Source: Alphaproteobacteria bacterium
GTDB lineage: Bacteria; Pseudomonadota; Alphaproteobacteria; GCA-002720895
Reading direction: 5' to 3'
NCBI GenBank assembly: GCA_022450705.1
Contig: JAKUPP010000006.1
Coordinates: 1 to 47,951, forward strand
DNA length: 47,951 nt
How positions within the stretch are numbered: the stretch's first letter is position 1; every line of letters starts with the position of its first letter. A model generated the notes under the pieces. It saw only the letters and a list, made by a program, of their open reading frames with translations. It was not told the origin of the DNA and made no database searches. Shown in pieces: positions 26,455 through 35,957 of the stretch. Position numbers and translations under genes: made by a program.

Positions 26455-28578
26455 GTGTTTGATATCATAAAAAAAGAAATTCAATGGGGCGGTAAAAAGC
26501 TAGTTCTTGAAACAGGCAGAGTAGCAAGACAAGCAAGTGGAGCGGTCTTAGCTACTTATGGAGAAACCACCGTTTTATGTACAGTGGTTGCATCTAAAGA
26601 ACCTAGAGAAGATGTAGATTTTTTACCTTTAACAGTAAGTTATCAAGAAAAAACATTTGCAGCTGGAAAAATACCAGGCGGATTTTTTAAAAGAGAAGCA
26701 AAACCATCAGATAAGGAAACATTGATATCGAGGTTAATTGATAGACCTATTAGACCTTTATTTCCTGAAAATTATTTTAACGAGACACAAATTATATGTA
26801 CTTTATTAAATTTAGATAAAGATACTAGTCCTGACGTAGTTGCTTTTATAGGAGCTTCTGCTGCTTTAGCATTATCTGGAGCACCTGTTCAATCAACTGT
26901 TGCTGCTGCTAAAGTAGGATACATTGATAAAAAATTTGTTCTTAATCCATCTAAATCTCAACTTGAAAATTCTGATTTAGAGTTAGTTGTTGCAGGTACA
27001 AAAGATGGAGTTTTAATGGTTGAGTCAGAAGTAAAAGAATTGCCAGAAAAAATAATGTTAGATGCTGTTATGTTTGCACATAAAGAATTTCAAGATGTAA
27101 TTAAATTTATTGAAACTTTTGCAAAAGGAAAAAAAGTATCTGAAATAGAATATAAAAACGAGAATGGAGATAAAAATTCAAAAGATCTATTTAGTAAAAT
27201 TGAAAAAAAATATAAAAATGATTTTGTTAATGCATATAAAGAAAAAGATAAAGCAATTAGATCAGATGCTTTGTTAGGAATTAGAAAAAAAATTACCGAA
27301 GAATTTATTGTAGAAGATAATGATGAGATAACAGAAAATTTGGTTTCGTCTGCAACAAAAAAAGTAGAAAAAGAATTAGTAAGATCTAGTATTTTAAAAT
27401 CTGGGAAAAGAATTGATGGAAGAGATACTAAAACTGTCAGACCGATTAAAGCCGAGGTCGGAGTTCTTTCCAGAGTTCACGGAAGCGCTCTTTTTACAAG
27501 AGGAGAAACCCAAGCACTGGTAGTGACTACATTAGGTACAAGTTTAGACGAACAAATTATAGATGACTTAGAAGGTGAGTTTAAAGAAAGTTTTATGCTA
27601 CATTATAATTTTCCACCTTATTCAGTTGGAGAAGCTAATATGCTTAGACCACCTGGTAGACGTGAAATTGGTCATGGTAAATTAGCATGGAGAGCAATTA
27701 AACCACTTATGCCAATTAAAGATAAATTTCCATATACAATCAGAGTAGTTTCAGAAATTACAGAATCTAATGGTTCTTCATCTATGGCAACTGTTTGTGG
27801 AACATCTCTATCATTAATGGATGCTGGCGTTCCTTTAGAAAAACCTATTGCTGGTATTGCAATGGGTTTAATCAAAGAAGAAAAAGATTATGCAATTCTT
27901 TCAGATATATTAGGCGATGAAGATCACTTGGGAGATATGGACTTTAAAGTTGCTGGAACTAAAGATGGTATTACTGCTCTTCAAATGGATATAAAAATTA
28001 CAAGTATAACAAAAGAAATTATGGAAAAAGCATTATCGCAGGCTCTGGATGGAAGAATTAAAATTTTATCGGAAATGGATAAAGCAATTGCTTCTTCTCG
28101 AAAAGAATTAAATAGTAATGCACCACAAATACAAACTATAAAAATTGATCCAGCTAAAATTAAAGATGTGATTGGCTCTGGTGGAAAAGTTATTAAATCT
28201 ATAACTGAAGAAACAGGTGCGAAAATTGATATTGAGGATGATGGTACTATTAAAATAGCTTCAACAGATTCAGAAGGCGGAAAATTAGCATTAGAAAAAA
28301 TTGAAAATATTACTGCAGAACCTGAAATAGACGAGATATATAGTGGTACAGTTGTAAAAACAATGGATTTCGGAGCTTTTGTTAATTTTATGGGATCAAA
28401 AGATGGTTTAGTTCATATTTCAGAATTAGCTGATAGAAGAGTAGGAAAGACCACTGATGTTGTAAAAGTTGGAGATAAAGTTACAGTTAAAGTCATAGGT
28501 TTTGATAATAGAGGTAAAATTAAATTAAGTATGAAAGAATTAAAACAAAAGAATGAAAAAAATTTTAATAGAGCCTAA
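26455..28578 (+). CDS. pnp: Polynucleotide phosphorylase
   Basis: A 707-residue phosphorolytic 3'-5' exoribonuclease and degradosome component. Domains: RNase PH 1 (1-220), helical linker (to about 300), RNase PH 2 (about 310-540), KH with [20 protein letters not shown] (about 560-620) and S1 (about 625-695) with [15 protein letters not shown]. Start GTG 26455 gives the expected [17 protein letters not shown]-terminus. Full length. Conserved rpsO-pnp pair. Confidence 0.97.
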   Translation: MFDIIKKEIQWGGKKLVLETGRVARQASGAVLATYGETTVLCTVVASKEPREDVDFLPLTVSYQEKTFAAGKIPGGFFKREAKPSDKETLISRLIDRPIRPLFPENYFNETQIICTLLNLDKDTSPDVVAFIGASAALALSGAPVQSTVAAAKVGYIDKKFVLNPSKSQLENSDLELVVAGTKDGVLMVESEVKELPEKIMLDAVMFAHKEFQDVIKFIETFAKGKKVSEIEYKNENGDKNSKDLFSKIEKKYKNDFVNAYKEKDKAIRSDALLGIRKKITEEFIVEDNDEITENLVSSATKKVEKELVRSSILKSGKRIDGRDTKTVRPIKAEVGVLSRVHGSALFTRGETQALVVTTLGTSLDEQIIDDLEGEFKESFMLHYNFPPYSVGEANMLRPPGRREIGHGKLAWRAIKPLMPIKDKFPYTIRVVSEITESNGSSSMATVCGTSLSLMDAGVPLEKPIAGIAMGLIKEEKDYAILSDILGDEDHLGDMDFKVAGTKDGITALQMDIKITSITKEIMEKALSQALDGRIKILSEMDKAIASSRKELNSNAPQIQTIKIDPAKIKDVIGSGGKVIKSITEETGAKIDIEDDGTIKIASTDSEGGKLALEKIENITAEPEIDEIYSGTVVKTMDFGAFVNFMGSKDGLVHISELADRRVGKTTDVVKVGDKVTVKVIGFDNRGKIKLSMKELKQKNEKNFNRA

Positions 28579-28583
28579 ATAGT

Positions 28584-29090
28584 ATGGTTAAGAATAGTTT
28601 TACATATGATGATTTAATTGAATGTGCAAAAGGCAAACTTTTTGGAGAAGGAAATGCAAAACTACCCGCCCCGCCTATGCTAATGATGGATAGAATTACA
28701 AAAATTACCAAAGATGGAGGCAATTATAATAAAGGAGAAATTATTGCCGAATTAGATATTAAACCTAACTTATGGTTTTTTGATTGCCATTTTAAAAATG
28801 ACCCTGTAATGCCAGGATGTTTGGGTTTAGACGCGCTATGGCAACTAGTTGGTTTTTTCTTAGGTTGGCTAGGAGCTCCAGGTAAAGGAAGGGCATTAGG
28901 TGTTGGAGAAGTCAAATTTTCAGGCGAGGTATTAAATTTTGCAAAGAAAGTAAAATATACACTTCATATAAAAAAAGTAATTATTAAAAGATTAGCCCTT
29001 GCTGTTGCAGATGGTATTATGTCAGTAGATGGAAAAAATATTTATACTGCAAAAGATCTTAAAGTTGGACTTTTTAAATCTGAAAAATAA
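28584..29090 (+). CDS. fabA: FabA, 3-hydroxydecanoyl-ACP dehydratase/isomerase
   Basis: A 168-residue hotdog-fold enzyme that dehydrates 3-hydroxydecanoyl-ACP and isomerises the product to cis-3-decenoyl-ACP, the entry to unsaturated fatty acids. Seen: [13 protein letters not shown], the catalytic [19 protein letters not shown] with His69 and Asp83 (E. coli His70 and Asp84), and [10 protein letters not shown]. It lies 5 bases after pnp and 15 before the FabB-FabI gene, so the three catalytic steps (FabA, FabB, FabI) are encoded in a row. Confidence 0.96.
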   Translation: MVKNSFTYDDLIECAKGKLFGEGNAKLPAPPMLMMDRITKITKDGGNYNKGEIIAELDIKPNLWFFDCHFKNDPVMPGCLGLDALWQLVGFFLGWLGAPGKGRALGVGEVKFSGEVLNFAKKVKYTLHIKKVIIKRLALAVADGIMSVDGKNIYTAKDLKVGLFKSEK

Positions 29091-29105
29091 ATTTGAGGTT
29101 TACTA

Positions 29106-31148
29106 TTGAAAAGAGTTGTTGTAACTGGAATTGGAATAGTTTCATGCATCGGAAATACTCTTAAAGATGTAACGGATTCTCTTTACAATGCTAAACCAGG
29201 AATAACTTTTAGTAAAGAACACGAAGAGCTCGGTTTTAGAAGCCACGTATATGGCAAGCCAGAAATAAATTTAGAAGAAAAAATAGATAGAAGAGTATTA
29301 AGATTTATGGGAGATGGAGCAGCTTTCAATCATATTGCTATGGAAGATGCAATCAAACATGCAAATTTATCAGAAGAACGCGTTTCAAATGTTGAAACTG
29401 GAATAATTATGGGATCAGGTGGCCCATCTACAAGAAATATAGTTGAAGCAGCAGAAATACTTAAAAAAGAAAAAAATTCAAAAAAAGTAGGGCCATTTAG
29501 AGTCCCTAGAGCTATGAGTAGTACAAACTCTGCAACATTAGCAACAACATTTAAAATTAAAGGAGTAAATTATTCAATTAGTTCAGCTTGCTCAACCAGC
29601 GCTCATTGCGTTGGTAACGCATATGAACTTATTCAAATGGGAAAGCAAAAAATTATTTTTGCAGGAGGTGGAGAAGAATTAGACCCAACTTTGTCTGTAT
29701 TATTTGATGCTATGGGCGCTTTATCATCAAAATATAATAAGGAACCAGGAAAATCATCACGAGCATATGATAAAGATAGAGATGGTTTTATTATTGCAGG
29801 AGGAGCAGGCGTCCTAGTAATGGAAGAGCTAGAAAGTGCTCTTAAAAGATCCGCAAAAATTTATGCTGAAATTGTAGGATATGGCGCAAACTCAGATGGT
29901 CATGATATGGTTCAACCATCAGGAGAAGGCGCAGTAAGGTGCATGAAGCAATCATTAAATGGCCTGAATTTAAAAATTGATTATATTAATACGCATGGAA
30001 CAAGTACTCCAATAGGAGATATTAAAGAAATTGAAGCAATGAAAGATTTATTTAAAGAAGACATGCCATGTTTTAGTTCAACTAAATCATTAACTGGGCA
30101 TTCATTAGGCGGAACAGGTGTTCAAGAAGCAATTTATTCTATATTAATGATGAATAATAATTTTATTTGTAAATCTGCGAATGTTGAAAATTTAGATCCT
30201 GAAGTAGAAGGATTACCTATTGTATTAGAAACTAAAAAAGATTGTGATTTTAATACTTTGTTGAGCAATAGTTTTGGTTTTGGGGGAACAAATGCCTCTT
30301 TAGTTTTTAAAAAATTTGATGCTGAAGAAAAAACTAATTCTATTCCAAAAAAAATTGATGCAGAAAATGAATTTCAAGGAAAAAAAGGAATTATATTTGG
30401 TGTCGCAAATGACCATTCATGTGCTTGGGGTATAGCTAACGGGTTGTTAGAAAAAGGGGCAGAATTATGTATTACCTACCAAAATGATTTATTAAAAAAA
30501 AGGGTAGAAAGTTTATGTAAATCAAAAAATGCATGTGTATTAAAATGCGACGTATCTCAGTCCAACAATATAGAAAATTTATATAAAGAGATAAAAAATA
30601 AATGGGGTAAAATAGATTTTATAGTTCATTCGGTTGCTTATTCAGATAAAAATGAATTAGCAGGAGAATATCTAAATACTTCTAAAGAAAATTTTTTAAA
30701 TACATTATTAATTTCTTGTTACTCTTTTACTGAAATTGCTCAAAAATTTTCAGATATAATTAATCCTCAAGGATCATTATTAACTTTATCATATTTTGGG
30801 TCTCAAAAAGTAATTCCTAATTACAATGTAATGGGAGTAGCAAAAGCAGCTCTTGAAACAAGCGTTAAATATTTGGCAGTAGACTTAGGGGATCAAAAGA
30901 TTAGAGTTAACGGTATTTCTTTAGGACCTATGAGGACATTATCGGGTGCAGCTATTAAAGATGCTAGATATATATATAATTGGACTGAAAAAAATAGTCC
31001 TCTTGGTAAAAGTATTAATTTTCAAGATTTGTCAGGTTCAAGCAATTATTTATTAAGTGATCAATCTAGCGGAGTTACAGGGGAAATTCATTATGTTGAT
31101 GCAGGATATAATGTTATAGGAATGATAAAACCCCCCGAAAAAGCTTGA
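29106..31148 (+). CDS. FabB-FabI fusion: beta-ketoacyl-ACP synthase I + enoyl-ACP reductase
   Basis: A 680-residue protein read in one frame with no internal stop. Residues 1-403 are FabB (KAS I), extending acyl-ACP with malonyl-ACP: [10 protein letters not shown] start, catalytic Cys162 in SSACSTSAH, His297 in [11 protein letters not shown], Lys327 and His332 in [12 protein letters not shown], each one less than E. coli numbering. Residues 404-422 are a charged linker ([10 protein letters not shown]). Residues about 423-680 are Fab[16 protein letters not shown] cofactor loop, HSVAY, Tyr563, Tyr573 and Lys580 in [12 protein letters not shown] (E. coli Tyr146, Tyr156, Lys163), and [17 protein letters not shown]. 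There is no Met in the linker, so FabI has no start of its own. The start is TTG 29106, fixed by the conserved first residues. Separate fabB and fabI genes lie next to each other in many alphaproteobacteria, so fusion by stop loss is easy to picture. Confidence 0.93.
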   Translation: MKRVVVTGIGIVSCIGNTLKDVTDSLYNAKPGITFSKEHEELGFRSHVYGKPEINLEEKIDRRVLRFMGDGAAFNHIAMEDAIKHANLSEERVSNVETGIIMGSGGPSTRNIVEAAEILKKEKNSKKVGPFRVPRAMSSTNSATLATTFKIKGVNYSISSACSTSAHCVGNAYELIQMGKQKIIFAGGGEELDPTLSVLFDAMGALSSKYNKEPGKSSRAYDKDRDGFIIAGGAGVLVMEELESALKRSAKIYAEIVGYGANSDGHDMVQPSGEGAVRCMKQSLNGLNLKIDYINTHGTSTPIGDIKEIEAMKDLFKEDMPCFSSTKSLTGHSLGGTGVQEAIYSILMMNNNFICKSANVENLDPEVEGLPIVLETKKDCDFNTLLSNSFGFGGTNASLVFKKFDAEEKTNSIPKKIDAENEFQGKKGIIFGVANDHSCAWGIANGLLEKGAELCITYQNDLLKKRVESLCKSKNACVLKCDVSQSNNIENLYKEIKNKWGKIDFIVHSVAYSDKNELAGEYLNTSKENFLNTLLISCYSFTEIAQKFSDIINPQGSLLTLSYFGSQKVIPNYNVMGVAKAALETSVKYLAVDLGDQKIRVNGISLGPMRTLSGAAIKDARYIYNWTEKNSPLGKSINFQDLSGSSNYLLSDQSSGVTGEIHYVDAGYNVIGMIKPPEKA

Positions 31149-31181
31149 AAAGTTTGTTTAACTAACTTAATTTAACTTTAT

Positions 31182-31598
31182 ATGACAACAGAAACTAAAA
31201 ATAAATTTTTTTCGTTTTTAAAAAAAAATGGTTTAAAACCCACATCTCAAAGAAATTTAGTTGTAAAGCAACTTTTGAATGGAAAAGATAGACATTTCAC
31301 CGCAGAAGATTTGTACGATGAAATGAAACTAAAGAAAACAAATATTTCTTTAGCAACAATTTATAACACTCTTCATAGTTTTGTGGAAAAAAAAATTTTA
31401 AAACTTGTTTCTGTTAAAGAAGGTAAAGCAATTTTTTGTACTAATATGAAAAATCATTATCATTTTTTTAATCCAAAAACTGGAAAATTAACTGATATAC
31501 CTTTTCAAAAAATACAAATCAAAAAATTACCAAAACCACCTAAAGGTACAAAAATAGATAATATTGAAATTACAATTAATTTAAATACAAAGAATTAA
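31182..31598 (+). CDS. irr: Irr-like Fur-family iron response regulator
   Basis: A 138-residue Fur-superfamily protein. Seen: GLKPTSQRNLVVKQLL, HFTAEDLYDE, recognition helix ISLATIYNTLHSFVE, then NHYHFFNPKTGKLTDIPFQ and the ending LPKPPKGTKIDNIEITINLN, which I recognise as Irr (LP-PP-GT-I---V-V--L pattern). Irr proteins sense heme and control iron and heme genes. It follows the FabB-FabI gene by 33 bases; in rhizobia irr also neighbours fabA, but upstream. Its stop overlaps the convergent SH3 gene by TTAA. Heme sensing is inferred, not visible in a short motif. Confidence 0.86.
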   Translation: MTTETKNKFFSFLKKNGLKPTSQRNLVVKQLLNGKDRHFTAEDLYDEMKLKKTNISLATIYNTLHSFVEKKILKLVSVKEGKAIFCTNMKNHYHFFNPKTGKLTDIPFQKIQIKKLPKPPKGTKIDNIEITINLNTKN

Positions 31599-32047
31599 TT
31601 TTTTATTCCCCATAAATATTTTTTTTCGACCCATCCTTTATATTTTTTAATTTTTACTTTACAAAATACCTCATCACAATTTATAATTTTTCCGACAACT
31701 CCCTTTTTTACAATTGCACTTATAATATTATTATCTTTATATTTAAGTAGGTTTTGATCTTGCTTATTTATAAAAGTTCTTTTATTTGAAATCATACTTA
31801 CATGCACCCAACTTTCAGCACCATCTATATCTCTTATTTCTCTCCAATTATCACGTTCTCTTATTATTAAAATAGGTAAATTTTCTTTTTGATAAATCCA
31901 CTCAAGCGGCGCATCAAAGCTTGCGTTATGTCTAGAATATGTTTTTTCTTTTTTTATGGACGCATATTTTGGAGTAAATGTATAATCTCTTGAATAAAGA
32001 TTTATTGGAACAATTAAAAGAAGAAGTATAAAAAATATTTCTTTCAT
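31595..32047 (-). CDS. Secreted bacterial SH3-domain protein
   Basis: A 150-residue protein with a signal peptide (about residues 1-19, ending LYSRD) and SH3_4-type sequence: SRHNASFDAPLEWIYQKENL, LPILIIRERDNWREIRDIDG and AESWVHVSMISNKRT, then a second, weaker SH3-like half with VGKIINCDEVFCKVKIK and GWVEKKYLWG. These are common alphaproteobacterial periplasmic SH3 proteins of unknown function, probably cell-wall related. It lies 1 base after the E1-like gene and may share its operon. No enzyme motif is present. Confidence 0.82.
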   Translation of the reverse strand: MKEIFFILLLLIVPINLYSRDYTFTPKYASIKKEKTYSRHNASFDAPLEWIYQKENLPILIIRERDNWREIRDIDGAESWVHVSMISNKRTFINKQDQNLLKYKDNNIISAIVKKGVVGKIINCDEVFCKVKIKKYKGWVEKKYLWGIKN

Positions 32048-32048
32048 A

Positions 32049-32813
32049 TTAATTACATATGGGACATTTCTTATTTTTTTTAAACTTTATTTCTTTAAAT
32101 CTATTAAGAAGCAAATCTAAAATAATCAATTTTCCGACTGAGTTTTTTCCTATTCCTAAAATATCTTTTATAACTTCTACAGATTGTAATGATCCAGCGA
32201 TTCCTGCAATTCCACCTACTATCCCACAATCTTGATAATCTGTTTTATAATTATCCTGATTTATTTTAGGGAACATACATCTATAACAAGGATTATTTTT
32301 TGATTTAATCCATCCTTTTATAGTTGTTATTTGGGCTTCAAATCCTCTTAATGCAGCGGATACCAGAGTTTTTTTATTTCTAACACAACTTTCATTAATT
32401 AAATATTTAGTTTCAAAATTATCACTTCCATCAACAATTACATCATAACTTTTTAAGATGTTATCAATGTTTTGTTTTATTATTTTTTTTTTGTAAATAT
32501 TAATTTTTAATTTTGGATTTATTAATAATAATTTTTTTTTTGCAACTTCTACTTTAGATTTGTTAATACTTTTTTGATCGAAAAGCACTTGTCTTTGTAA
32601 ATTTGAAAGTTCTACTTTATCATAATCTGCTATACCTAAAGTACCAATACCTGCCGATGTTAAGTACATTGAAACAGGGGAACCTAATCCACCCATTCCT
32701 AAAATAAATACCTTAGACATTAATAATTTTTTTTGTCCATCAAGCCCTATATTTTTAAGGATAATTTGGTGGGCATATCTTTGAATATCTTTTTCACTTA
32801 ATGTTTTTAACAT
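32049..32813 (-). CDS. MoeB/ThiF/HesA-like E1-type adenylyltransferase
   Basis: A 254-residue E1-like enzyme that adenylates the C-terminus of a ubiquitin-like sulfur carrier (MoaD, ThiS or similar). Seen: RYAHQIILKNIGLDGQ, ATP loop GMGGLGSPVSMYL (about residues 36-48), the Arg finger block DYDKVELSNLQRQVLF, DGSDNFETKYLIN, a DCGIVGG block and two zinc CxxC pairs (CYRC and CPIC). There is no C-terminal rhodanese domain, unlike MoeZ or Uba4. It is 5 bases downstream of cysK. Which carrier it serves (molybdopterin, thiamine or cysteine synthesis) is not decided by the sequence. Confidence 0.86.
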   Translation of the reverse strand: MLKTLSEKDIQRYAHQIILKNIGLDGQKKLLMSKVFILGMGGLGSPVSMYLTSAGIGTLGIADYDKVELSNLQRQVLFDQKSINKSKVEVAKKKLLLINPKLKINIYKKKIIKQNIDNILKSYDVIVDGSDNFETKYLINESCVRNKKTLVSAALRGFEAQITTIKGWIKSKNNPCYRCMFPKINQDNYKTDYQDCGIVGGIAGIAGSLQSVEVIKDILGIGKNSVGKLIILDLLLNRFKEIKFKKNKKCPICN

Positions 32814-32818
32814 TTAAA

Positions 32819-33769
32819 TTAATTAAATAATGCGGTTGATAAATATCGTTCAGCAAAAGAAGGAATAACTACAACTATTTTTTTATTTTTCATTTCTTTT
32901 CTTTGAGCCACTTCAATCCCTGCAGCTAGAGCTGCTCCTGAAGAAATTCCAATTGGCAAACCTTCAACCTTTGCAGCCATTCTTGCTGTGGAAAATGCAG
33001 TTTCGTTAGCAATTTGTATTACTTCATCTATTGATTTTTTATTAAGAATTTTTGGTATAAATCCAGCGCCGATACCCTGAATTTTATGTGGTCCGGCTGC
33101 ACCTCCAGAAAGAATTGGACTATCTTCTGGTTCTACCGCAATAATTTTTATTTTTTTATTTTTTTTTTTTAATATTTTACTTACACCTGTTAGAGTACCG
33201 CCTGTTCCAACGCCCATTATAACAGCATCTAAATTTCCATTAGTATCATTTAAAATTTCTATAGCTGTTGTTTTTTGATGTATTTCAGGGTTTGCAGAAT
33301 TTTCAAATTGTTGCGGCATAAATGAATTTTTATTTTTTTTTTTAATTTCTAATGCTTTTTCTATTGCTCCTTTCATACCTTTATCTGCAGGTGTTAATAT
33401 AAGTTTTGCGCCAAGAAGTATTAGCATTTTTCTTCTTTCAACAGACATTGATTCTGGCATTATTAAAGTAAGTTGATAACCTTTAGCCGCGCAAACAAAT
33501 GCTAAACTTATACCTGTATTTCCTGAGGTAGGTTCAACAATTAAAGTATTTTTTTTTACTAATCCTAATTTTTCTCCTCTTTCAATCATAGCTAGCCCAA
33601 TCCTATCTTTTACTGAAGACAAAGGATTAAAAAATTCTAGTTTACATATAAGTTCTCCAAAACAATTATATTTTTTTGATATTCTAGGAACTTTTATTAA
33701 AGGAGTATTTCCAATAGTTTCTAAAATACTGTTATAAATTTTATTTCTTATAGTTTTTATTTTTTCCAT
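32819..33769 (-). CDS. cysK: CysK-type O-acetylserine sulfhydrylase
   Basis: A 316-residue PLP enzyme making cysteine from O-acetylserine and sulfide. Seen: IGNTPLIKVPRI, the PLP lysine in NPLSSVKDRIGLAM (Lys about residue 51), the substrate loop TSGNTGI (about 80-86), QQFENSANPEIH, the phosphate loop GTGGTLTG (about 190-197), and the C-terminal SSGAAL. It lies between an Rrf2 regulator and an E1-like gene; the spacing (3 and 5 bases) suggests an operon for sulfur assimilation. The SSVKDRI form marks it as CysK rather than CBS. Confidence 0.95.
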   Translation of the reverse strand: MEKIKTIRNKIYNSILETIGNTPLIKVPRISKKYNCFGELICKLEFFNPLSSVKDRIGLAMIERGEKLGLVKKNTLIVEPTSGNTGISLAFVCAAKGYQLTLIMPESMSVERRKMLILLGAKLILTPADKGMKGAIEKALEIKKKNKNSFMPQQFENSANPEIHQKTTAIEILNDTNGNLDAVIMGVGTGGTLTGVSKILKKKNKKIKIIAVEPEDSPILSGGAAGPHKIQGIGAGFIPKILNKKSIDEVIQIANETAFSTARMAAKVEGLPIGISSGAALAAGIEVAQRKEMKNKKIVVVIPSFAERYLSTALFN

Positions 33770-33772
33770 TAT

Positions 33773-34222
33773 TTAAATTGTAAAATCTATTTTTTTTTCT
33801 TTATTGATAAAATTCTGTATTTTTCCAAAGTTTTTATGCAAATCGTATATGCTAGTAGATTTAAAAGAATTTATAAGTTCATTTGTGGTTTCTGATATAA
33901 AAGGGTTAATAATTTTAGATCTTATTGGGGTATTTGTAATTTTTTTTTCTTTATTCACTTCTTCCATTTCTAAAACGGCATTATAAATATCAATAAGAAA
34001 TATATTTCTTTTTTCTCTACCAAGAGTGTATCCTCCATTTGGTCCTCTCGTACCTTTTAATATTGCATGCCTCACTAATTCTTGTAAGATTTTTTCTAGA
34101 TATCTTGATGGTATACCTTGTCTTTTTGTTATTTCACTTGCTCTCGTAGGTGAATGAGATGAATAAATAGATATATCTAAAACAGCTTCTATTGCATGTA
34201 AAAATTTTTTATTAAAAATCAT
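33773..34222 (-). CDS. Rrf2-family regulator without cluster cysteines
   Basis: A 149-residue winged-helix regulator. Seen: the DNA-binding half ITKRQGIPSRYLEKILQELV, then KGTRGPNGGYTLGREKRNIFLIDIYNAV, the Rrf2 signature (about residues 30-85). The IscR/NsrR three-cysteine [Fe-S] motif should follow, but the protein contains no cysteine at all. CymR of Bacillus is a cysteine-light Rrf2 protein that controls cysteine genes and binds CysK; the gene here sits 3 bases before cysK, which makes a CymR-like job attractive. That is inference from context, not homology. Confidence 0.85.
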   Translation of the reverse strand: MIFNKKFLHAIEAVLDISIYSSHSPTRASEITKRQGIPSRYLEKILQELVRHAILKGTRGPNGGYTLGREKRNIFLIDIYNAVLEMEEVNKEKKITNTPIRSKIINPFISETTNELINSFKSTSIYDLHKNFGKIQNFINKEKKIDFTI

Positions 34223-34234
34223 TTTTTTTGCTTT

Positions 34235-34684
34235 TTATAAACCTGTTGATCCAAAACCTGAACTTTTTCTTTTAGTAGTATGTTCATTAATTTTTTTCTT
34301 TTCTTTCCATTTTATTTTTTCCACTTTGGCGATTATTAATTGTGCTATTCTCATTCCTCTTTCAATTACAAATACTTTTTTACCATGATTGATTAAAATT
34401 ATTTTTATTTCTCCTCTATAATCTGCATCAATTGTACCAGGCGTATTAAGAACTGTTATCCCATATTTTGCTGCAAGTCCAGACCTAGGTCTTATCTGAG
34501 CTTCCAGGTTTTTTTTTAACGCAATCTTTATTCCCGTTGGTATTGTTATAAATTCTCCATTTTTTATTTTTATTTTATTTTTTATTGCAGCATATAAATC
34601 TAGTCCAGAACAATTTTCAGAACCATAATTTGGTAATGGCACATCTTTAGCATGGGATAACTTTTGTATTTCAATATTTAACAT
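34235..34684 (-). CDS. dut: dUTPase
   Basis: A 149-residue trimeric dUTP nucleotidohydrolase that keeps uracil out of DNA and supplies dUMP. Seen: the motifs in order, SGLDLYA, RPRSGLA (about residues 63-69), NTPGTIDADYRGEI, RGMRIAQLII and the C-terminal RKSSGFGSTG arm that closes the active site. Complete. The dut-coaBC-ubiE grouping is the alphaproteobacterial arrangement; 18 bases separate it from coaBC. Confidence 0.97.
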   Translation of the reverse strand: MLNIEIQKLSHAKDVPLPNYGSENCSGLDLYAAIKNKIKIKNGEFITIPTGIKIALKKNLEAQIRPRSGLAAKYGITVLNTPGTIDADYRGEIKIILINHGKKVFVIERGMRIAQLIIAKVEKIKWKEKKKINEHTTKRKSSGFGSTGL

Positions 34685-34702
34685 TGTATTTAATAAAAAA
34701 TT

Positions 34703-35899
34703 TTAATTTAAGTATAAAGACACTTCTTTAATAATTTTTTCAGCTAATTTTTTTTTTGTCATTTTACTCCAATTTTTTTGTTTGTTTTTTCCAAGCACAG
34801 ATATTTCGTTAAAATCACTACCTATAGGATTAAATTGATCACTTATTTTATTTGCAAATATAAAATCACATTTTTTACTTAAAAGTTTTTTTCTGGCATT
34901 ATTTATTAATAAGTTTGTCTCTGCGGCGAAGCCACAAACAATTTTTGGTCTTTTTTTTTTCAAATTTGAAATCATATGTAAAATATCTTTATTTTCCTTA
35001 TATTTTATTTGATTAAAAATATTTTCATTTTTTTTATATTTTTTATCTTTTTTTTTTATTTTCCAATCAGATACAGCTGCTGTTAAAAAAGCTATATCAA
35101 TTAAATTTTTTTTACATATTTTAATACTTTCATTAAACATTTCTTCTGCAGATTTAACTTTAATTAATTTCGTAACTTCAGGGGGCTCAATATATGTTTG
35201 CCCTGTTATAAGAATAGTTTCAGCTCCATAAGTATAAGCACAATTGGCAATTTCATAACCTTGTTTACCTGATGAAAAATTTGATATATACCTTACCGGA
35301 TCTATTGCTTCAATAGTCGGACCAGCAGTTACTAATATTTTTTTTTTATTTATTATTTTTTTTGTATAAAAAAAATCTTTGATATTTTTTTTTATTATTT
35401 TTATTTCTTCCATTCTTCCAAAGCCAATTTCTCCACAAGCTAAATTTCCTTTAGTAGGTCCAATAATCTTTACTTCCCTATTTTTTAATTCTTTTATATT
35501 TTTCTTATTAGCTGGATTTTCCCACATTTTTTTATTCATTGCAGGAACGATAAAAATTTTTTTATTAGCAGCAGCTAAAGTTGTTGAAGCTAAATCATCG
35601 GCATAGCCATTTGCTAATTTTGCAATAATATTTGCACTAGCAGGGCAAACAACTACCAAATCTGAGTTTCTTGTTAAATTAATATGCTCCATATGATTTA
35701 ACGATTCCTTTTTCGAAAAAATATCAGTATGGATTTTTTTATTTATTAATGAAGAAACTGATAATGGTGTAAGAAATTTTTGACCTGATTTTGTTAGAAT
35801 TACTTCTATATCAAAATTTTCATTTATGAGATATTTTAGTAAATCCAATGACTTATATGCAGATATACTTCCACTTATTATAAATAATATTTTTTTCAA
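34703..35899 (-). CDS. coaBC: CoaBC, phosphopantothenoylcysteine synthetase/decarboxylase
   Basis: A 398-residue bifunctional coenzyme A enzyme. N-terminal CoaC flavoprotein domain (1-180): FIISGSISAYKSLDLLKYL, active-site His in MEHINLTRNSD, PAMNKKMW. C-terminal CoaB domain (about 185-398): ILVTAGPTIEAIDPVRYI, SNFSSGKQGYEIA, AAVSDW and GFAAET. Complete. It lies between dut and ubiE; the ubiB kinase-like gene common between ubiE and coaBC in relatives is missing. Confidence 0.96.
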   Translation of the reverse strand: MKKILFIISGSISAYKSLDLLKYLINENFDIEVILTKSGQKFLTPLSVSSLINKKIHTDIFSKKESLNHMEHINLTRNSDLVVVCPASANIIAKLANGYADDLASTTLAAANKKIFIVPAMNKKMWENPANKKNIKELKNREVKIIGPTKGNLACGEIGFGRMEEIKIIKKNIKDFFYTKKIINKKKILVTAGPTIEAIDPVRYISNFSSGKQGYEIANCAYTYGAETILITGQTYIEPPEVTKLIKVKSAEEMFNESIKICKKNLIDIAFLTAAVSDWKIKKKDKKYKKNENIFNQIKYKENKDILHMISNLKKKRPKIVCGFAAETNLLINNARKKLLSKKCDFIFANKISDQFNPIGSDFNEISVLGKNKQKNWSKMTKKKLAEKIIKEVSLYLN

Positions 35900-35957
35900 T
35901 TTCTAATTTACTAAATAAATATGTAAATTATAGCAATAAAATAGAAAAATTAAACGA

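Noticed and set aside
30304-30380. FabB-FabI fusion as a sequencing or assembly error
   Set aside because: Both domains align from end to end and the linker is an ordinary charged sequence. A false join would need a missing stop codon, and the linker lacks a Met to start FabI. Still worth a read-level check.
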